Source: an uncultured Saprospiraceae bacterium (GTDB lineage Bacteria > Bacteroidota > Bacteroidia > Chitinophagales > Saprospiraceae). From it: DNA of 45,510 nucleotides. The notes beneath the pieces were generated by a model. It was not told where the DNA came from, ran no database searches, and saw nothing but the letters and a program-made list of their open reading frames with translations. The DNA lies in contig CAKZUK010000087.1 of assembly GCA_937921775.1 (NCBI GenBank), forward strand, positions 1 to 45,510. Reading direction: 5' to 3'. Positions 7,597-15,215 of this stretch are shown piece by piece. Each line of letters starts with the position of its first letter. The stretch's first letter is position 1. The position numbers and the translations under genes were made by a program.

Positions 7597-8343
7597 ATGA
7601 GTTTATTAAAAGATAAAGTAGCCTTAATTACTGGTGGATCCCGAGGAATCGGAGAGGCCATCGTTCGCAGGTATGTTGAAGAAGGTGCAGCGGTAGCGTT
7701 TACCTATGTTTCATCTTCAGAGCGTGCTGAAAAAATTTGTGAAGAGCTAAACGCAAATGGGGCTAAGGTAAAAGCATATAAATCAGACGCCAGCTCTTAT
7801 GATGAAGCAGAAGCTCTCGTCAAGTCGGTTCTCGAAGATTTCGGAAAGGTTGATGTGCTGATAAATAACGCAGGCATCACTCGCGACACCTTACTCATGC
7901 GAATGAGCGAAGAACAATGGGATCAGGTCATTACGGTCAACCTAAAATCAGTCTTCAACCTCACCAAACATATGCTACGCCCGATGTTGAAAAACAGAAG
8001 TGGCTCTATTATCAACATGAGTTCTGTCGTTGGTGTATTTGGGAATGCGGGTCAGGCCAACTACGCTGCTTCAAAAGCTGGGATTTTTGGTTTTACCAAA
8101 TCAATGGCTAAAGAGGTGGGTAGTCGATCTATCCGTTGCAACGCAATTGCTCCTGGTTTTATCGAAACAGATATGACAGACGAGTTGGATGAAGAAACCA
8201 AAAAAGCATTTCTTTCGGGTATCCCTTTGAAGCGATTGGGCAAAGGGACTGAAGTTGCTGACGCTTGTGTTTTTCTTGGATCAGATATGTCGCAGTATAT
8301 TTCTGGTCAGGTGCTGAGTGTTTGCGGTGCTTTGAATTGTTAG
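7597..8343 (+). CDS. fabG: 3-oxoacyl-[acyl-carrier-protein] reductase
   Basis: A 248-residue classical short-chain dehydrogenase of FabG length. It carries the NADP(H) loop TGGSRGIG (12-19), NNAG (90-93), catalytic Ser143 and the YAASK motif (Tyr156, Lys160), followed by the IAPGFIETDMT segment typical of FabG. It reduces 3-oxoacyl-ACP to 3-hydroxyacyl-ACP in type II fatty-acid synthesis. The C-terminus ends CGALNC rather than the usual D-G-G-M; the last residues help subunit contacts in FabG tetramers, so this is a small oddity. The gene stands alone, not in a fatty-acid operon. An assignment to a related 3-oxoacyl reductase of other pathways cannot be excluded. Confidence 0.88.
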   Translation: MSLLKDKVALITGGSRGIGEAIVRRYVEEGAAVAFTYVSSSERAEKICEELNANGAKVKAYKSDASSYDEAEALVKSVLEDFGKVDVLINNAGITRDTLLMRMSEEQWDQVITVNLKSVFNLTKHMLRPMLKNRSGSIINMSSVVGVFGNAGQANYAASKAGIFGFTKSMAKEVGSRSIRCNAIAPGFIETDMTDELDEETKKAFLSGIPLKRLGKGTEVADACVFLGSDMSQYISGQVLSVCGALNC

Positions 8344-8478
8344 TCCTTTGACTCATAAACTCGCTCAGGATGGCAACTGAATTTAATAGAAAGATTATCA
8401 TCTCGAGCGAGTTTACGAGCCAAGGAATTCATCCCTAACAAAAATATTCCTATATTTATTTTACAATAAAAACTGCTT

Positions 8479-8584
8479 CTTTGACAGATCCCGTCGTAGA
8501 ATCCAATGTTAAAATAAAACCGACATTTCCTTCGATCACTTTTGCTTTCATTTTAACATTGGTCACCTTATTTGTCAAAGAACG
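8479..8584. mobile_element. MITE-like ~105-bp dispersed element upstream of speD
   Basis: The segment begins CTTTGACA (8479-8486) and ends with its inverted complement TGTCAAAG (8573-8580). Its left 38 bases (8480-8517) match 18232-18269 at 33 positions. Its right part matches 6963-6993 in two blocks. A region whose halves recur separately elsewhere is best explained as a nonautonomous repeat or a mosaic of mobile fragments. No target-site duplication could be confirmed. It overlaps the region that would otherwise read as an N-terminal extension of SpeD. Confidence 0.45.
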
Positions 8585-8636
8585 TAAAAACTCAAAAAAA
8601 GAAGTCGTTTTCAACTTCAAACATATCATATCTCAG

Positions 8637-9035
8637 ATGAAAGAAAGATTAGGAAGACAAACCATGCTCGAACTCTACGGATGTAAAAACGAGTACCTCA
8701 ACGATATTGAATTTATTAAAATAGCATTGTTAAAAGCAGCAGAGATTGCTAAAGCAACGATCGTTCAACAATACTTCCACCAATTTTCTCCTTACGGAAT
8801 ATCCGGCACCGTAGTCATCACTGAAAGCCATATTAATATTCATACTTGGCCAGAGCATGACTTTGCAGCCATTGACTTTTTTACCTGCAATGATGAGATG
8901 GAAGTTGAAAAATCTTGTAAGTATTTACAAGAAGTGTTTGAAGCAGTAGAGTATAAGTTGAACAGCCACGACAGAGGTAGCATGGCTATTATTCAAAGAT
9001 TAGGTGGGGCACAAACTCTGAATCATCATCAATAA
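8637..9035 (+). CDS. speD: S-adenosylmethionine decarboxylase proenzyme
   Basis: A 132-residue bacterial AdoMet decarboxylase, which makes decarboxylated AdoMet, the aminopropyl donor for spermidine synthesis. The self-processing site is Glu63-Ser64 in TESHINIHTWPE; Ser64 becomes the pyruvoyl group. His69 and Cys84 are the processing and catalytic residues, spaced as in the Thermotoga enzyme. An in-frame TTG at 8481 would add 52 residues. I chose the ATG at 8637 because it places the active site at the family's usual position and because the upstream DNA is a dispersed repeat. The 3' end overlaps the convergent ligase gene by 47 bases. Together with the neighbouring SpeE-like and GspS-like genes it forms a polyamine cluster. 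Confidence 0.9.
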   Translation: MKERLGRQTMLELYGCKNEYLNDIEFIKIALLKAAEIAKATIVQQYFHQFSPYGISGTVVITESHINIHTWPEHDFAAIDFFTCNDEMEVEKSCKYLQEVFEAVEYKLNSHDRGSMAIIQRLGGAQTLNHHQ

Positions 9036-10167
9036 TCAAATCATCTCTTCTTCTGAAGCATAGGCAACTTGGACGACCATTGGCAACAAATAAACTACCT
9101 TGGTAAATATCGCCATCTTCATCTGCATACATTTCTGCAAACTCCTGATAGATTTTTGAGAACTTAGCAAAGTCACCATGAGTCTTGCTAATCACGCTGC
9201 CTTCTGAATCAATCACTGAAATATTTTCGCCAAGGCGACCGAAGTTTACTTTGCATACATGTTGTTTACCTTGTAATGCTGTCTTCTCATCTGACGTTGG
9301 AAGTAAGTAAGGATTGTCTGGGAAGAGTTCGTAAAGGATGGTCAGCATGTGCTTGGCCTGATAAGCAATCGTGTAAGCAGGGTTGAATACAAGGACCTCA
9401 TCTTTGAGTGAAAGGTCAACAATCAATTCCATCAACTCAGGTTCTTCAAACATCATAAACTCCCAAGGAACCATCTTGTACATAAAGAAGTATTGTACGT
9501 AGCCTTCTTCTGTTTCCAGGAAAACACCTTCGTCAGAAAATACCACATCTTCCAAGTCCGCATAATCAACTTCAAAGCCAGCAGCTTCTGCCGCTTCACG
9601 AATCACGTTTAAGTTGAGTCGATCCTCTTCATAGCCTAGTGAGCAGAGTAGGAGGGTGGCTGTCTTCTCTTCAAATTGATTTTTGAGATCTCTAAAACTT
9701 TTGGTGAGGTCGTGCACGAGATAGTTGAACTGACCTTTATAATCCAATCGAATCGGTTCGTGCATCCAGGATTGGAAGTAAGCGGACTCCGGCATGAGTG
9801 AGCTGGTGTCTGCGTTAAATTCGATTAACTTAATGGGGATGCCATCGACACCTCCAGAAAGATCGAACCTGCCACAAATGTGCGGCAGGTCTCTAATCAT
9901 ATCATATTTTATTAGTGGGATGATTTCGCTTGGTATGCCTAGACGTGACCATAAATTATTGTCAGACACATGAGCTAATCCTTTTTTGAATAATTCATAA
10001 CAGGCTTCAGCAGCTTCATTGAAAGCAGTGACTTCGTTTTTTGATACCATAATAGCATCGGGAGCCATGTACTCTTCGTTGTCGCCTTCCAAAAACCAAG
10101 CATATCCCTCTTGTTGGATAATGTCTTTAGCGCCTTCGTCAGGCACATCCATCAGTCTATCCACCAT
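8989..10167 (-). CDS. Glutathionylspermidine synthase-like ATP-grasp ligase (YgiC type)
   Basis: A 392-residue protein of the GspS preATP-grasp/ATP-grasp family, in the stand-alone synthetase form (YgiC/YjfC) without the amidase domain. Visible motifs are CGRFDLSG (98-105), the metal/ATP segment IEFNADTSS (115-123), LLCSLGYEEDR (173-183), KVNFGRLGEN (306-315) and the conserved end SEFVPHLIF. GspS joins the glycine carboxylate of glutathione to spermidine; the substrates of YgiC-type proteins are not established. The ATG at 10167 overlaps the upstream YgiB-like gene by 11 bases, and an ATG at 10152 would leave a 4-base gap. Either indicates translational coupling. The neighbouring speD and spermidine-synthase genes support a polyamine substrate. 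Confidence 0.85.
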   Translation of the reverse strand: MVDRLMDVPDEGAKDIIQQEGYAWFLEGDNEEYMAPDAIMVSKNEVTAFNEAAEACYELFKKGLAHVSDNNLWSRLGIPSEIIPLIKYDMIRDLPHICGRFDLSGGVDGIPIKLIEFNADTSSLMPESAYFQSWMHEPIRLDYKGQFNYLVHDLTKSFRDLKNQFEEKTATLLLCSLGYEEDRLNLNVIREAAEAAGFEVDYADLEDVVFSDEGVFLETEEGYVQYFFMYKMVPWEFMMFEEPELMELIVDLSLKDEVLVFNPAYTIAYQAKHMLTILYELFPDNPYLLPTSDEKTALQGKQHVCKVNFGRLGENISVIDSEGSVISKTHGDFAKFSKIYQEFAEMYADEDGDIYQGSLFVANGRPSCLCFRRRDDLIIDDDSEFVPHLIFE

Positions 10168-10705
10168 AAGAACGAGAAGATTTACTTGAACCAAAACCTT
10201 TCTTAGGAGTTTTTACTGTTCGTTTAGTAGCAGTTGATTTTAGCTTACTGCTATTAGTCGTGCTACTTTTGTTGTAGGCACCATCGTTTGCGTAAGCAGC
10301 TCTTGATACAGGCTGGCTCATACTCTTACCCATCATGTATCCCATCATACCTCCCATCAAGATACCATTCATACCTCTACTACGGCCAGGGTTGTCAGCA
10401 TCAACTAATCTTGCTTCTTCAAGTGTAAAAGTATCTCTTACACCATCCATATATTCTGCAATAATTCGTGAATCGTCTTTAGAGGTAACAACTTCTTCAT
10501 TCGTAATTTTGAATAAATCTTTTTGCATTTCTTTTACTTCGGTAACGATACCATTGTTGGGGTCCATCACTACTTCTGAAGTATATTCTGTATTATCTCC
10601 ACAAGAAATAAAGCCAGTCATTAATAAGGCAGTTCCAAAAACAAGACCGGCCTTTTTGATTTTTTTCGCCGATTTGACGATTGAGGATGATTTTATTTTT
10701 ACCAT
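10157..10705 (-). CDS. YgiB-like (DUF1190) lipoprotein
   Basis: A 182-residue lipoprotein precursor with a basic N-terminus, a hydrophobic segment and a lipobox ending at Cys35 (TGFISCG). Towards the C-terminus it has a Gly/Met-rich hydrophobic stretch GGMMGYMMGK (118-127), then a Ser/Thr/Lys-rich linker, and ends KKGFGSSKSSRSYGG. From memory, E. coli YgiB has the same order: lipobox, AGYMMGRLMGG, and a GGFG...SSRSMGG end. ygiB-ygiC adjacency is also conserved there. The role is unknown. The invariant Gly-Gly terminus beside a ligase that, in GspS, acts on a C-terminal glycine makes it a candidate substrate (inference). Frames on the opposite strand over this gene are shadows. Confidence 0.75.
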   Translation of the reverse strand: MVKIKSSSIVKSAKKIKKAGLVFGTALLMTGFISCGDNTEYTSEVVMDPNNGIVTEVKEMQKDLFKITNEEVVTSKDDSRIIAEYMDGVRDTFTLEEARLVDADNPGRSRGMNGILMGGMMGYMMGKSMSQPVSRAAYANDGAYNKSSTTNSSKLKSTATKRTVKTPKKGFGSSKSSRSYGG

Positions 10706-10872
10706 TGTGTAAGTAGTTTATAAAATTGATTAAAATCTTTAGAAAAAAACTCAGAAATGAGCGTCCTTTGAGAATAATTAAACAAATCGTGAAAAGTAAA
10801 GAAAAATGGATTATTATTAACCGCAATATAATAGTCTCATAAAACATAAAGAAATAAAACCATGGATATTCT

Positions 10873-12405
10873 ATGTTAAATAAAAAATCCTTTCTCATCT
10901 TCATCACTTTTCTGGTTGGGATGTGTTCGATCGTATATGAGTTACTAATATCAACAGCGAGTTCTTACTTCTTAGGTAATAGCGTCAAACAGTTTTCGCT
11001 CATCATTGGATTCTATATGGCCTTTATGGGAGTAGGGGCTTATTTGTCAAAAATATTTAAGCGCGATCTGATTTACCACTTCATTGTGATAGAAATCTTA
11101 CTTGGTTTGGTTGGTGCGTTTTCAGTACCACTTTGCTATACTTATTTTCTGTATGCTGACTTTGGTGGTTTCAATATGTTTGTTTTTTTTCTGATATCAA
11201 CAATTGGAATACTTACAGGTTTAGAGGTGCCCTTACTTACACGAATACTAGAAGATGATTTTTCATTGAAAGACAATATCTCCACGATTCTCACCTTTGA
11301 TTATTTGGGAGCCTTGATTGCAACTATTGCCTTCCCGTTTTTTTTAGTGCCTTTTGTAGGGATTTATAAATCGTCTTTATTTTTCGGTCTTTTGAATATT
11401 GTGGCAGGTTTTGCGACCTATATCTTTTTTCGAAATGAGATTAGCTTGACAAAGCTAAAGCGCCGAATTCTTTTATTGGTGACGGCCAGTATTGTCGGAG
11501 TCATAATTTTCAGTATTGCAGCTAGCCAGTCGTTTATGAAGCGTTGGCACAATGGCATTTTTAAGCACTCCGTTATTTATAATAATCAAAGTCCTTATCA
11601 GGATATCACCATGACGAAAAACAATGCAGAGTTTCGTCTCTATCTAAATGGAGCCATCCAGTTTTCGTCACGTGATGAATATCGTTATCATGAAGCATTA
11701 GTACATGTGGCGATGATGCAACACGAAGCACCTCGTAGAGTGCTGTTGTTGGGTGGGGGAGAAGGACTTGCTGCACGCGAGGTGTTGAAGTATGATGTCT
11801 CAAAAATTGATTTGGTAGATATTGATCCCGCCATTACAGATTTGTCCTCAAAGATGGATCTAATGCGAAAACTAAATGGAGACGCATTACTCTCATCAAA
11901 AGTAAATGTGGTGAATGATGATGCGTTCAAATTTTTGCTCGAGAACAGGACACCATATGACATCATCGTTTGTGATTTGCCAGATCCCAATAGTGAAAGT
12001 ATTAGCAAATTATACAGTAATGCTTTTTATAAACTAGCCCGAAAAAATCTTACCAAAGATGGTTTGTTAGTCACACAAGCAACCAGTCCTACGCTAACAC
12101 CTAACGCATTTTGGTGTATCGAAAAAACGCTTGAAACGAGTGGTTTTGCTCATCGCTATCCTTTTCATGTTAATGTACCTAGTTTTGGCAACTGGGGATT
12201 TATTTTGGCGGCAGCCAATCCAATCAATTTTAAATATGATGAATCTATATCAACACGTTTCCTCGATCAGGAAATGTTGAGCCATATGTTTTACTTTCCC
12301 AAAGATACCCGTGTTCCTAACATCCTTTCTAATTATCTCGATCAACCTATTTTGTTAAGCTATTACCTCGAACATTGGCAGTTGCTTAACCATGAGTCGA
12401 AGTAG
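10873..12405 (+). CDS. Membrane-fused polyamine aminopropyltransferase (SpeE-like)
   Basis: A 510-residue protein with about seven transmembrane helices in residues 5-215 and a cytoplasmic spermidine-synthase domain at about 230-450. The domain has SPYQDI (240-245), YHEALVHVAM (272-281), the AdoMet loop LLLGGGEG (291-298), DIDP (316-319), DDAF and the catalytic Asp368 in CDLPDPN. It should transfer the aminopropyl group of decarboxylated AdoMet to an amine such as putrescine. The membrane part may place synthesis at the inner membrane or allow transport. The gene is divergent from the ygiB/ygiC-like pair across 167 bases and lies 1.8 kb from speD, so the whole set is probably functionally linked. 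The exact amine acceptor cannot be told. Confidence 0.87.
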   Translation: MLNKKSFLIFITFLVGMCSIVYELLISTASSYFLGNSVKQFSLIIGFYMAFMGVGAYLSKIFKRDLIYHFIVIEILLGLVGAFSVPLCYTYFLYADFGGFNMFVFFLISTIGILTGLEVPLLTRILEDDFSLKDNISTILTFDYLGALIATIAFPFFLVPFVGIYKSSLFFGLLNIVAGFATYIFFRNEISLTKLKRRILLLVTASIVGVIIFSIAASQSFMKRWHNGIFKHSVIYNNQSPYQDITMTKNNAEFRLYLNGAIQFSSRDEYRYHEALVHVAMMQHEAPRRVLLLGGGEGLAAREVLKYDVSKIDLVDIDPAITDLSSKMDLMRKLNGDALLSSKVNVVNDDAFKFLLENRTPYDIIVCDLPDPNSESISKLYSNAFYKLARKNLTKDGLLVTQATSPTLTPNAFWCIEKTLETSGFAHRYPFHVNVPSFGNWGFILAAANPINFKYDESISTRFLDQEMLSHMFYFPKDTRVPNILSNYLDQPILLSYYLEHWQLLNHESK

Positions 12406-12748
12406 GTAGTTCTGCTAACTAAGATCTGCCTCTGCCATCCTATGTCTACGCTATAAAATACTGCGAGTAAGAGAAAATTAAAATAATTAGACTAAGCTAT
12501 TTTATTGTAATTAAAAAATGAATCAAGTATTAATTCCTCTTAGTCAGTTGCTTATATGTACAACTTGTAGTGCTTTATAGAATGGAGTATGTCGGATGTT
12601 CATATTTATTAGTTTAGCCCTTAATCTTTGTTGATATGTCACTTATTTGGCAAAATAGTTGCAGCAATAAAACCGTGTTTCCTCCCTCTTTCTAGCTTTA
12701 ACTAGATACCCCCGTATTTCGTACGTTGCACACTAAGAAAATTAACAG
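12406..12748. other. Intergenic region upstream of a T9SS cargo gene
   Basis: No ORF is supported. The last 70 bases hold a pyrimidine tract CCTCCCTCTTT (12681-12691) followed by ATACCCCCGTATTTCG. A similar tract precedes the T9SS gene at 26266. A CGTACG palindrome lies near 12721. Confidence 0.4.
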
Positions 12749-15049
12749 ATGAAGAAGAAATCTCTACCACTCAGTCTTTTATTCCTTGGCCTCTTTTTTA
12801 CTAACTATTCCTATGCTGCTACCTTTCATGCGCAAGCAAATGGTTTTTGGCAAGATGCCTCAACCTGGCTTGAGGGTGCTGTACCTTCTGTAGGAGATGA
12901 CGTGATTATAGATGGGTATACCGTTACGTTTTGTGAGGCTTCTGGAGATGTTACTATTAATAAACTTAATTTGAGTAACACAAAAGGGACTGCGTCTGGT
13001 CTTATCCTTACAGGTAGTAGAACGCTTGAAGTTACTACAGATGTATTGGCTCTGTCAACCGCATTTAATGATATTGCGTTGAAGCTTGCAGATCAAAGTG
13101 TTCTTAGTGTATTGGGTAGCCTAACTTTTGAGAGAGAGAATGGAAGTTCTTCGGGAGAAGAAGTGTACCTAAATATAGCAGGTCAATCTAGACTAACTGT
13201 AGGGGGGGAATTTAATTTCAATTATGATGATGCTTCGCTATCGGAGCTTATGTATGAAATTAAGATTGAAAATGATGGAAAATTATTTGTTTTAGGGAAT
13301 ATGAATTTGATGGGCAGAGGAGGTCACTCTTTTGAAATGAATATATGGAATAATGGAGAGTTGACGGTGAATGGTAACTTAGTGATAGAAATGTTAGGAG
13401 GTGAAAATATGGATGTTGACTTATATGAAGTTGGAACCAAGATACAAATTAATGGAGATTTAAATCTAGTCAACCATGCTGGTCAAGGTGGGCTTTTGTT
13501 CGGAGAATCATCTAGTGATGGAAAAGTCACCATTAATGGAAATGCGAATATTGAATCTAAAGGAGTTTATTATAAGACAAGTCTTAGGAGTGCAGGCGTT
13601 TCAGCTAGTTTAGAAATCAAAAAGGATATAAACTTAAAGGCAGTAAGCGATGCTAGTACAACTGTCAAAGTTGGAAATAATGCTAGTTTGAAATTAGGAG
13701 GAACGATTAATCGAGATGGAAATGGTTATGGGGTTTTGAAAATGGATGAAACTAGTATGTTGGAGTTGAATGGAACAGGACCGCAAGTTGTGCCTCCTTC
13801 AAGGGTTCTAAGCACAGCAGTGGATTCACTTTACATTTCAAATTTAAAGTTCAACAATACTTCTGGTCAAGCCATTACAATATTAGGTGTAATGTATGTA
13901 CATGAACACCTTGATTTGACCGGTGGTATTCTTCAAACAACTTCAAAGAATTTGCTTGTTTTGGGTGAAAACGCAACTATTGACCCAGGGAGTGAGACTT
14001 CATATATCGACGGGCCGATTCAAAAAATTGGTGGGACAAAAGGACTTCCTTTCGTTTTTCCTACAGGACATGGTGATGTATATGCGCCAATTGAAATTTC
14101 TGCAATAACTGGTTCTACCACTTTTGGAGGTGCGACTTCTGTTTATACCGCTGAGTATAGAAGAGGAGATCCACCACCTTTTGGAGAGCTTGCCCAAGGA
14201 ATTGAATCAATAACTGAGAATCAATATTGGACGCTTAACAACGATGGAGGAACCGAACAAGTGAGTGTAACTTTGCATTGGTCTGATCCAGCATCACTAG
14301 GAATTACAGATGTAGCTTCATTGTTAGTAGTGAGTTATAATCCTACAACAAGTACTTGGACGAATCATGGAAAAGCAGCGACTTCAGGTGTTGTTACTGC
14401 TGCTGATACGCCAGGTTATGTAATGGGGATGGAAGGAGATCCACCACCTTTTGGTGAAAACCTATCATTCACAATTGGTTCTACGGATATAGGAACATTA
14501 CCTGTGGAATTGATACGATTTGAAGCAGTACAAGAAGTAGATGAAGTTTATTTGCAATGGGCAACAGCTAGTGAAATTAATGCAAGTCATTTTATTGTAG
14601 AACATTCCTTTGATGGGCTCACGTTTGAGCCATTGACAAGCGTTCATTGTAATGGAGGTGAAGAAATGATGAGTACTTATTCTGCTAAAGATGCTAAGCC
14701 ATATTACGGTTCTAATTTCTACCGACTTAAGATCGTAGACAAAGATGATTCTTTTGAATACTCTGAGATAGAGGTGGCGAATTTCGAATTGATACCTGTA
14801 GTAAGTCTTTATCCAAATCCAGTCACAGAGTCGATCAATCTGGAAGTAGGAGGGGAGACTTATGGAGAAGGAATGATGGAAGTATTTGATAGAAACGGAA
14901 GGTTGATTTATCAAGGTGAAGTTTCTTTTGAAAACGGTAGTTTCCAAATTTATTCTTCAGAAATGAACGCAAATACACCGGGGACTTATATTATTCGGAT
15001 TGTAATAGAACAACAGGAACAGGTGATTAAATTTATAAAACTTAAATAG
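12749..15049 (+). CDS. Large secreted beta-rich protein with T9SS sorting domain
   Basis: A 766-residue protein with a clear signal peptide (about 1-23, cleavage after SYA). The next part (GFWQDASTWLEG, VPSVGDDVIIDGYTV) resembles the G8-like start of many Bacteroidota surface proteins. A long stretch of beta-solenoid-like, Asn/Gly-rich sequence follows, with phrases such as LTVNGNLVIEM. From about 588 the LPVELIRFEA module typical of T9SS cargo appears. The last ~80 residues, with SLYPNPVTES, are a type A C-terminal sorting domain. The octapeptide GDPPPFGE occurs twice, 90 residues apart, and is encoded by an identical 20-base sequence (14165-14184 and 14435-14454). It is probably an adhesin or matrix protein; no enzymatic motif is visible. 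Confidence 0.85.
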   Translation: MKKKSLPLSLLFLGLFFTNYSYAATFHAQANGFWQDASTWLEGAVPSVGDDVIIDGYTVTFCEASGDVTINKLNLSNTKGTASGLILTGSRTLEVTTDVLALSTAFNDIALKLADQSVLSVLGSLTFERENGSSSGEEVYLNIAGQSRLTVGGEFNFNYDDASLSELMYEIKIENDGKLFVLGNMNLMGRGGHSFEMNIWNNGELTVNGNLVIEMLGGENMDVDLYEVGTKIQINGDLNLVNHAGQGGLLFGESSSDGKVTINGNANIESKGVYYKTSLRSAGVSASLEIKKDINLKAVSDASTTVKVGNNASLKLGGTINRDGNGYGVLKMDETSMLELNGTGPQVVPPSRVLSTAVDSLYISNLKFNNTSGQAITILGVMYVHEHLDLTGGILQTTSKNLLVLGENATIDPGSETSYIDGPIQKIGGTKGLPFVFPTGHGDVYAPIEISAITGSTTFGGATSVYTAEYRRGDPPPFGELAQGIESITENQYWTLNNDGGTEQVSVTLHWSDPASLGITDVASLLVVSYNPTTSTWTNHGKAATSGVVTAADTPGYVMGMEGDPPPFGENLSFTIGSTDIGTLPVELIRFEAVQEVDEVYLQWATASEINASHFIVEHSFDGLTFEPLTSVHCNGGEEMMSTYSAKDAKPYYGSNFYRLKIVDKDDSFEYSEIEVANFELIPVVSLYPNPVTESINLEVGGETYGEGMMEVFDRNGRLIYQGEVSFENGSFQIYSSEMNANTPGTYIIRIVIEQQEQVIKFIKLK

Positions 15050-15074
15050 TTTTAAACACAGTTCTTGTTGAATA

Positions 15075-15110
15075 AAAAATGGCCCAGATTCTAAAATCTG
15101 GGCCATTTTT
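15075..15110. terminator. Bidirectional terminator between convergent genes
   Basis: AAAAATGGCCCAGATT (15075-15090) and AATCTGGGCCATTTTT (15095-15110) form a perfect 16-bp stem with a CTAA loop, flanked by A- and T-runs. It can end both the T9SS gene on the left and the aminopropyltransferase-like gene on the right. Confidence 0.9.
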
Positions 15111-15215
15111 TTATTTGAAGTTGTTTTAAGTTATTCTTCAGAGAGCTTAGCACTTACCTTCACTTCTGAACAATAACTTTAAACAACTTCTTTAGCAAAA
15201 GCTATAGCTTCATCC

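Noticed and set aside
8481-8636. 52-residue N-terminal extension of SpeD from a TTG start
   Set aside because: The DNA is a dispersed repeat also found in noncoding regions, and the ATG at 8637 puts the pyruvoyl serine at the family's normal position.
10593-10907. 104-codon leftward frame upstream of the YgiB-like gene
   Set aside because: It overlaps the lipoprotein gene in another frame and is an AT-rich, Phe/Ile/Leu-rich translation without family features.
14498-14947. 149-codon leftward frame inside the 766-residue gene
   Set aside because: It is antisense to the conserved LPVEL and sorting-domain region of the T9SS protein.
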